Assembly (NCBI GenBank): GCA_963762825.1
Contig: CAVXLZ010000001.1
Coordinates: 186,001 to 250,000 of the forward strand
Length of the DNA: 64,000 nt
Origin: Miltoncostaea sp963762825
GTDB lineage: Bacteria; Actinomycetota; Thermoleophilia; Miltoncostaeales; Miltoncostaeaceae
Direction: 5' to 3'
A model generated the notes under the pieces. It was not told the origin of the DNA. It did not search any database and saw only the letters and a program-made list of their open reading frames with translations. Made by a program: the position numbers and the translations under genes. This document shows positions 59,334 to 64,000 of the stretch, piece by piece (the first letter of the stretch is position 1; every line of letters begins with the position of its first letter).

Positions 59334-61063
59334 GCGCGCAGGTCCAATCCGGACGCGGGTGGCGGGGCTAGCAGTCGTTCTGGCGCGGGTCCGGCCAGAC
59401 GCTCGACGCGTACCGCGACGGCGGGCGCCGACCGGCGTAGCGCCTCTGCGAGATCCTCGGTCTGGGTCGAGAGGAACGCCCGCACCTCGTCGGAGTCGAC
59501 GCGGATCGTCGCGTCCACGCCCGTGGCGCCGGCGCTCGCGTCGATCATCACCGGCCCGAGCGCCGAGAGGTGGAGCAGGAAGGCCAGTCGTCGCGGCCGG
59601 CCTTCGCCATCGGGGCCCTCGTGCCCCCCGTCGGGCGCCACCCGTACCTCGGCGGTGCCCCCGCCGGGAAGTGGGACCTGCAGGTAGGCGCCGTTCTGGC
59701 TCGAGGGGTCGGCGGCCTGTGCGTTGAGTCCGCCGCCGGCCGTGCTCGCCGCGGCGGCGGCGAGGGAGGGCCCCGCCAGGCTCTGGGCCGTGAGCGCATC
59801 CGACAACCCGGACGCTGCCCGTCCGAGCGACGGATCGACTCCGGGGTGGTCGGCCAGGGCGAGCAGGAGCGAGCGCAGCGGAGCGTGCCCCGGCGCCGAT
59901 CCCGCCGCCAGGCGCGCTTCGAGGCCCATCCCGAGCTCTGCGAGCGCCAGGCGCAGCGCGTGCGGTCGGCCATCCACCGAGCCGGTCTCGATCGACCGCG
60001 CGCTCTGCGTGAGCGCGTCGACCAGGCTCGCGAGCGACGTCGCCGCGGCCGGAGGCGCAGGGGGTGCGGCCGAGGGGGCGGAGGCCCCGGCGATCGCGGT
60101 CTGCGCGGACGGGGTCCCGGTCTGGGGAGCGGCTCCGGCACCGCCCTGAGCCGGAGTCGCACCCGACGCCGTCGCGACGCCCGGCGATGCGGCTCCGGTG
60201 GGTGTGGCCGCTGTGCCGGAGGGCGCGGGGATCGGCGACGCGGCGCCCGCCGCCGGGGCGGCGGTCGCCGCGGGAGCGGCCGTCGCAGCGGTGCCCGGCT
60301 GGCCAGGGGTCGGGGCGGCAGCCGCTCCCTGGGGGGTTGCCGTGCCGGCGGTCGGGCCCGCGGCCGAGGCCGGTGAGGGCGCTGCGGCCGGCGCTGCGCC
60401 GGGGCTCGCGGCCGGGGAGCCCTGGGCCACGCGAGCAGCGGCGGCGTCGAGGAGGTTCGTCAGGGAGCGGCCGAGGGGCGCTCCCTCGATGAGCTGGGCC
60501 AGCCCCGCGACGGTTCCCTGTGTCGTGGGCAGGCCGGCCGCCGCGAGCCGAGCGAAGGCGGCGGCCTGCGACGGGGTGGTCACCCCTGCCGCCGCCGCGC
60601 GGGCGGCGAGCGCGGCCGCTCCGGCCCCGGTCGGCAGGTCGGCACCCTGCTCGGCCAACGCGGCGAGCAGGGCCGCGGCGGCCGAGGGCGGTATCCCGGC
60701 CCCGGCGAGCGCCGCCGCGGGGCTCGCCGGCGTTCCCGTGCCCCCGGCGGTCCTCTCGGGAGCCACCCGCAGGGTGACTCGGTCGGCGGCGGCCTGATCC
60801 ACGACCAGACGCAGGGTCTGACCGGGTTCGAGGGGGAGGTCGCTCGCGGCGGTGACGAGACCTCCGGCGAGGGCCAGCTCCACCATTCCCGCCTGGATGC
60901 TGATCACGCGCGCGGCGAGGGCCTGCCCCGGCGTGACCAGCAACGGCTGGCCCGACACGGCGAGGGCGCCTCCCGCGCCGCCGCCGCTCGCGGGAGCGCC
61001 GGCAGCGGGGGGCGGTGCGACGGGCGTGGTGTTCGTCGATGAGGCGGGGACGGCGGAGGACAT
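59330..61063 (-). CDS. fliK: FliK-like flagellar hook-length control protein
   Basis: A 577-residue protein with a beta-rich N-terminal part, about 350 residues of Ala/Pro/Gly/Thr low complexity (typical of FliK rulers), and a conserved C-terminal switch domain (AFLLHLSALGPVMIDASAGA, ATIRVDSDEVRAFLSTQTED, LAEALRRSAPAVAVRVERLA). It pairs with the FlhB-C-like gene and diverges from flgF. The start is the first ATG before the family-like region; a GTG 99 bases upstream is possible. Confidence 0.83.
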   Translation of the reverse strand: MSSAVPASSTNTTPVAPPPAAGAPASGGGAGGALAVSGQPLLVTPGQALAARVISIQAGMVELALAGGLVTAASDLPLEPGQTLRLVVDQAAADRVTLRVAPERTAGGTGTPASPAAALAGAGIPPSAAAALLAALAEQGADLPTGAGAAALAARAAAAGVTTPSQAAAFARLAAAGLPTTQGTVAGLAQLIEGAPLGRSLTNLLDAAAARVAQGSPAASPGAAPAAAPSPASAAGPTAGTATPQGAAAAPTPGQPGTAATAAPAATAAPAAGAASPIPAPSGTAATPTGAASPGVATASGATPAQGGAGAAPQTGTPSAQTAIAGASAPSAAPPAPPAAATSLASLVDALTQSARSIETGSVDGRPHALRLALAELGMGLEARLAAGSAPGHAPLRSLLLALADHPGVDPSLGRAASGLSDALTAQSLAGPSLAAAAASTAGGGLNAQAADPSSQNGAYLQVPLPGGGTAEVRVAPDGGHEGPDGEGRPRRLAFLLHLSALGPVMIDASAGATGVDATIRVDSDEVRAFLSTQTEDLAEALRRSAPAVAVRVERLAGPAPERLLAPPPASGLDLRA

Positions 61064-61174
61064 CCCACTCTTCGTCGTCTCCGATGGCCCCGGCCTGAAG
61101 CACCCGGGGATCAAGTGCCGCCGCGAGGGTGCCGATACAGACCGCGAGAAGGGAATCTCCACGGAAGGCCGGGA

Positions 61175-61906
61175 GTGATCAGAGGCATCTACATCGCCGC
61201 AACCGGGCTGCTCGCCGAGAGCGCGCGCCAGGACGTGATCGCCAACAATCTGGCGAACGCGACGACGACCGGCTTCAAGCGCAGCGAGTCAACCGCATCG
61301 CCCTTCGGGAACATGCTGCTGCGCAACATGGGGGTTCCCGGACAGCCGGAGGTCGGCCCGCTCGAGATGGGCGCGCAGGTCAACGGCATCACGAGGATCG
61401 ACGCCCAGGGGCCGCTGCGGTTCACGGGCAACAGGCTCGACATGGCGTTGGTGGGCACCGGTTACTTCACGATCGATGCACCCAACGGCCGTCGCTACAC
61501 GCGTGACGGGTCGTTCGGGCTGGACTCCAAGGGCACCCTGGTGACCAAGGAGGGGGCACCGGTTCTCGGGGCCACCGGTCCGATCACTGTGTCGGGTGGA
61601 GATCTGCGGATCGGCTCGGACGGAACGATCACACAGGGCACCGCGGTTCGCGGCAAGCTCCTGCTGACCGCTCTCGACCCGACCTCGATCACGCAGGAGA
61701 GCAACGGCCTTGTCACAGGCACCGCACAGGGTGCCCCGTCGGCTCGCCTTCGCCAGAACCACCTGGAGGGGAGCACGGTGAACGTGGTCTCCGAGATGGT
61801 CGATCTGATCCGCGTGATGCGGTCGTTCGAGGCGAACCAGAAGGCAGTGCTCGCACACGACGAGGCCCTCCAGGCCTCGCTGACGAAGGTGGGCGGAACC
61901 GGATAG
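61175..61906 (+). CDS. flgF: Flagellar rod protein FlgF-like (FlhO type)
   Basis: A 243-residue rod/hook basal-body protein. Conserved ends are IYIAATGLLAESARQDVIAN, NLANATTTGFKRSES at the N-terminus and LEGSTVNVVSEMVDLIRVMR, SFEANQKAVLAHDEALQ at the C-terminus, the coiled ends that pack in the rod. GVTGYFTI-type core is VGTGYFTIDAPNGRRYTRDG. GTG start after AAGGCCGGGA. Paired with flgG downstream, like flhO-flhP of B. subtilis. Confidence 0.9.
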   Translation: MIRGIYIAATGLLAESARQDVIANNLANATTTGFKRSESTASPFGNMLLRNMGVPGQPEVGPLEMGAQVNGITRIDAQGPLRFTGNRLDMALVGTGYFTIDAPNGRRYTRDGSFGLDSKGTLVTKEGAPVLGATGPITVSGGDLRIGSDGTITQGTAVRGKLLLTALDPTSITQESNGLVTGTAQGAPSARLRQNHLEGSTVNVVSEMVDLIRVMRSFEANQKAVLAHDEALQASLTKVGGTG

Positions 61907-62071
61907 CGGAGAGCCACGACGCGAGCAGATGACCTGAGCCGGACCGCCCCGAAGTGGCGGAAGCTCCGGGAGCCCGACAGATCGACGGCCCCCGACCCCC
62001 GCACCACCCGCTCGCCTGAACTCTCCGCCCGGCTCCGCCGTCATGAACGACGACACGGAGGCTGATGGCAG
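61907..62071 (+). other. Intergenic region between flgF and flgG
   Basis: 165 bases with no gene, hairpin or promoter that I can support. A GGAGG lies before the flgG start. Confidence 0.4.
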
Positions 62072-62827
62072 ATGATGGATGCGCTGTACGCGGCTGCCAC
62101 GGGCATGATGGCCCAGCAGACCAGCATGGATGTGGTCGCCAACAACCTGGCGAACGCCACCACTGCGGGCTTCAAGCGCGACCGGATGGATCTGGTCAAC
62201 CTGGAGTATCAGCCCTTTCGCCTCCCCACCGGTCGTGACGACCAGGTCGGCCTCGGGGCCGCACCGGGCCAGATCTCCAAGGAGCACGCGCAGGGCATCA
62301 TCCAGAACACCGGTCGCGGCATGGACGTGGCGATCGAGGGCGACGGCTTCTTCCAGGTGACGCGCTCGGACGGCACGCTCGGCTACACCCGCGCCGGCAA
62401 CCTGCAGATCGACGCCAACGGGCGCATCGGCCTGCCGACCGGCGAGCTGCTGCAGCCGCGCATCACCGTCCCCCCCGGCGCCTCCGAGGTGACCATCGGC
62501 CCCGGCGGCGGCGTCAGTGCCACGGTCAACGGGGCCATCACCAACTTCGGCAGGATCAACACGGCCACCTTCGCCAACCCGGCCGGGCTCCGGTCGGCGG
62601 GCAACAACATCTTCGAGGCCACCGCCAACTCGGGCAGGGCCGACCTCGGCGCTCCGGCAACGGGCAACCGTGGTGCGGTGGCCCAGGGCTTCCTCGAGGG
62701 GTCGAACGTGAACGTCGGCACCGAGATGATCTCCCTCATCGTCACTCAGCGCGCCTTCGAGGCCTCCAGCAAGGTGGTCACGGCCAGCGACGAGATGATG
62801 GGCATGGCGAACGGTCTGCGCCGATGA
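62072..62827 (+). CDS. flgG: Flagellar distal-rod protein FlgG
   Basis: A 251-residue rod protein: ALYAAATGMMAQQTSMDVVA, NNLANATTAGFKRDR, the EGDGFFQVTRSDGTLGYTRA core with GNLQIDANGRI, and the C-terminal LEGSNVNVGTEMISLIVTQR, AFEASSKVVTASDEMM. Paralogue of the gene before it. The stop overlaps the flgJ-like ATG. Confidence 0.92.
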   Translation: MMDALYAAATGMMAQQTSMDVVANNLANATTAGFKRDRMDLVNLEYQPFRLPTGRDDQVGLGAAPGQISKEHAQGIIQNTGRGMDVAIEGDGFFQVTRSDGTLGYTRAGNLQIDANGRIGLPTGELLQPRITVPPGASEVTIGPGGGVSATVNGAITNFGRINTATFANPAGLRSAGNNIFEATANSGRADLGAPATGNRGAVAQGFLEGSNVNVGTEMISLIVTQRAFEASSKVVTASDEMMGMANGLRR

Positions 62828-63135
62828 TCGTCCCCGTCCCACCCAGCAGCGGCGCCATCGCGAGCGCCGCATCCCCTCAGGCGATCACCCCGACCGCCCC
62901 GGCCGACCCCGCCATCCGCGAGGCCGCCGAGGGCTTCGAGGGGATCTTCATGAGCATGCTCGTGGAGGAGATGATGAAGGGCACCCAGGTCTCCGAGGGC
63001 AACCCGGTCTACAGCGGCCTGATGACCCAGAAGCTCGGCGACGAGCTCGCCCGGTCCGGCGGAATCGGCCTCGCCGACATCCTCGAGCGCCAGCTCGGCG
63101 GTGGCGGCCTGCCCGCCGCGGGCGGCGCGTCATGA
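62824..63135 (+). CDS. flgJ: FlgJ-like rod-binding protein, no muramidase domain
   Basis: A 103-residue protein equal to the N-terminal rod-binding domain of FlgJ: AAEGFEGIFMSMLVEEMMKG, NPVYSGLMTQKLGDELARSG, GIGLADILERQL. The peptidoglycan hydrolase domain of enterobacterial FlgJ is absent, as usual in monoderms. Overlaps both neighbours by four bases. Confidence 0.88.
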   Translation: MIVPVPPSSGAIASAASPQAITPTAPADPAIREAAEGFEGIFMSMLVEEMMKGTQVSEGNPVYSGLMTQKLGDELARSGGIGLADILERQLGGGGLPAAGGAS

Positions 63136-63500
63136 GCCCGGTCCAGCAATGCACCGGGTGCGGCGGTCTCTTCCCGTTCCTGCCGCGCGGGCTCTGCGCC
63201 GACTGCATCGATGTCCGCGAGGAGCGTTTCCAGGCCGTGCGGACGTGGCTGGCCGACAACCCGGCCGCGTCGCTCGCCGCCGCATGTCAGGCCACCGGAG
63301 CGGAGATGCGCCTCGTCGAGGAGTTCGTCCGCGAGGGCCGCCTGGAGTTCTCGGGCGGGGTGACGCCCTCGATCGACGCCCTTCGCGACCGCGAAGCCCT
63401 GCGCGCACAGATCGCAGCCGAGCTGGCGCGCGAGCGCGAGAGCGCCCCGGTGGCATCGACCACTCCCCGCCCCCGCGGCATGTGGAGCCGCCCCTCATGA
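63132..63500 (+). CDS. Flagellar operon zinc-ribbon protein (YvyF-like)
   Basis: A 122-residue protein with CTGCGGLF and CADCIDVREERFQAVR (two CxxC pairs, a zinc ribbon), then a helical region and FVREGRLEF, matching B. subtilis YvyF. The C-terminal zinc pair of YvyF is replaced by a helical, Pro-rich tail. Role in flagellar gene control is inferred. Overlaps flgN. Confidence 0.82.
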   Translation: MSPVQQCTGCGGLFPFLPRGLCADCIDVREERFQAVRTWLADNPAASLAAACQATGAEMRLVEEFVREGRLEFSGGVTPSIDALRDREALRAQIAAELARERESAPVASTTPRPRGMWSRPS

Positions 63501-64000
63501 GCCGGTCCACGGTCATGGAGCTGGTGGAGCGACTCGACGAGGCGATTCTCGTTCAGGCGCGGCTGCTCGAGCTGGTCACGCGCCAGCGTCCCGAGATCGT
63601 GGCGGGGCGCCACGTGGTGGTCGATTCCATCGCCGTCGAGATCGAGACCGAGGTGCGCCGCCTCTCCGCCATCGAGCGGGCACGCGGCGCCGCGGCCGAG
63701 GTGCTGGCCGACGAGCTCGGCCTCGCGGCGACGCGCTGGTCGGCTCTGCGCGAGGCGCTCGATCCCTTCGAGCGCGCGCTCATCGCGCCCCGCATCGAGC
63801 GGATCGAGTCGCTCGTGCGCGATCTCGAGCTCGCCAACGCGGTCAACGGACAGCTCGTGCGCCAGGAGCTCAATCTGCTCGACCTCTCCGTGCGCAGCCT
63901 CGCCACTCCGGATGCGCGCGCCACGCACCGCGAGTACACGGCAGCCGGCTCACGCGCCGGCAGCCCGGCGTCCGGTCCCCTCCTCCTCAACACGGCGGCC
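63497..64000 (+). CDS. flgN: FlgN-like flagellar export chaperone, runs off window edge
   Basis: At least 168 residues; no stop before the window ends. A long helical protein (LVERLDEAILVQARLLELVT, TEVRRLSAIERARGAAAEVL, ERIESLVRDLELANAVNGQL, VRQELNLLDLSVRSL) with the FlgN pattern, chaperone for the hook-filament junction proteins FlgK and FlgL, which probably follow. Start overlaps the YvyF-like stop by four bases. No flgM was seen before it. Confidence 0.87.
   Translation, partial: MSRSTVMELVERLDEAILVQARLLELVTRQRPEIVAGRHVVVDSIAVEIETEVRRLSAIERARGAAAEVLADELGLAATRWSALREALDPFERALIAPRIERIESLVRDLELANAVNGQLVRQELNLLDLSVRSLATPDARATHREYTAAGSRAGSPASGPLLLNTAA

Overview
This window is one continuous stretch of high-GC (about 70%), gene-dense bacterial chromosome. 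The gene set points to a flagellated, monoderm-type actinobacterium, most likely class Thermoleophilia (Solirubrobacterales relatives). The supporting signs are a CarD regulator, PspAB, a standalone cysteine-free bS18, a SigH-like sigma factor after rlmB, many GTG starts and ATGA/GTGA gene overlaps. The lineage is inferred from protein resemblance only. No transposase, integrase, prophage or CRISPR array was seen.

Layout. 1-17.2 kb is core housekeeping: coaX, dusB, greA, lysS, rpsR, clpC, radA, carD, a PIN-TRAM membrane protein, then (after a secreted protein and a DUF72 pair on the minus strand) ispD, a PHP phosphatase, ispF, cysS and rlmB. 17.2-26.5 kb is regulatory and envelope-stress: a SigH-like sigma gene with a hairpin leader, an XRE/DUF2975 pair with an operator-like repeat, pspA facing a PspC/PspC-kinase/LuxR operon, an ArsR operon, and htpX-pspAB. 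26.5-32.7 kb holds a receiver-like protein, a Pro/Ala-rich surface protein, a DEDD exonuclease-GIY-YIG fusion, a cytosolic PBP1-like protein and mutY-mutT.

32.7-38.7 kb is the most accessory-like part. A canonical cobalamin riboswitch (minus strand, about 35.44-35.60 kb) leads a two-gene secreted operon: a DUF4430 (transcobalamin C-terminal-like) protein overlapping an alpha/alpha-toroid repeat protein. Together they look like a transcobalamin split into its two domains. Three genes here (phoU, the toroid gene, a beta-propeller gene) each carry an apparent one-base frameshift, so either the sequence has indel errors or the region is decaying.

39-51.4 kb is core again: tRNA-Gln, glmU, prs, rplY, pth, mfd, a parvulin lipoprotein, mazG, pgi and gndA. 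Paired GGTCCAATTGGACC-type palindromes, spaced 23 bp centre to centre, occur inside mazG and again near 51.56 kb. 51.6-59 kb has a stop-less Cys-rich protein gene, a secreted 5'-nucleotidase, an ECF sigma-ogt pair, eno, an FtsB-like protein and small conserved genes. 59-64 kb is flagellar: FlhB-C-like and FliK-like genes diverging from flgF, flgG, flgJ, a YvyF-like gene and flgN, which runs off the edge.

Recurring TANNNT boxes, often within GCTANNNT, sit 6-10 bases before several start codons. This suggests a shared housekeeping promoter and frequent leaderless transcripts.
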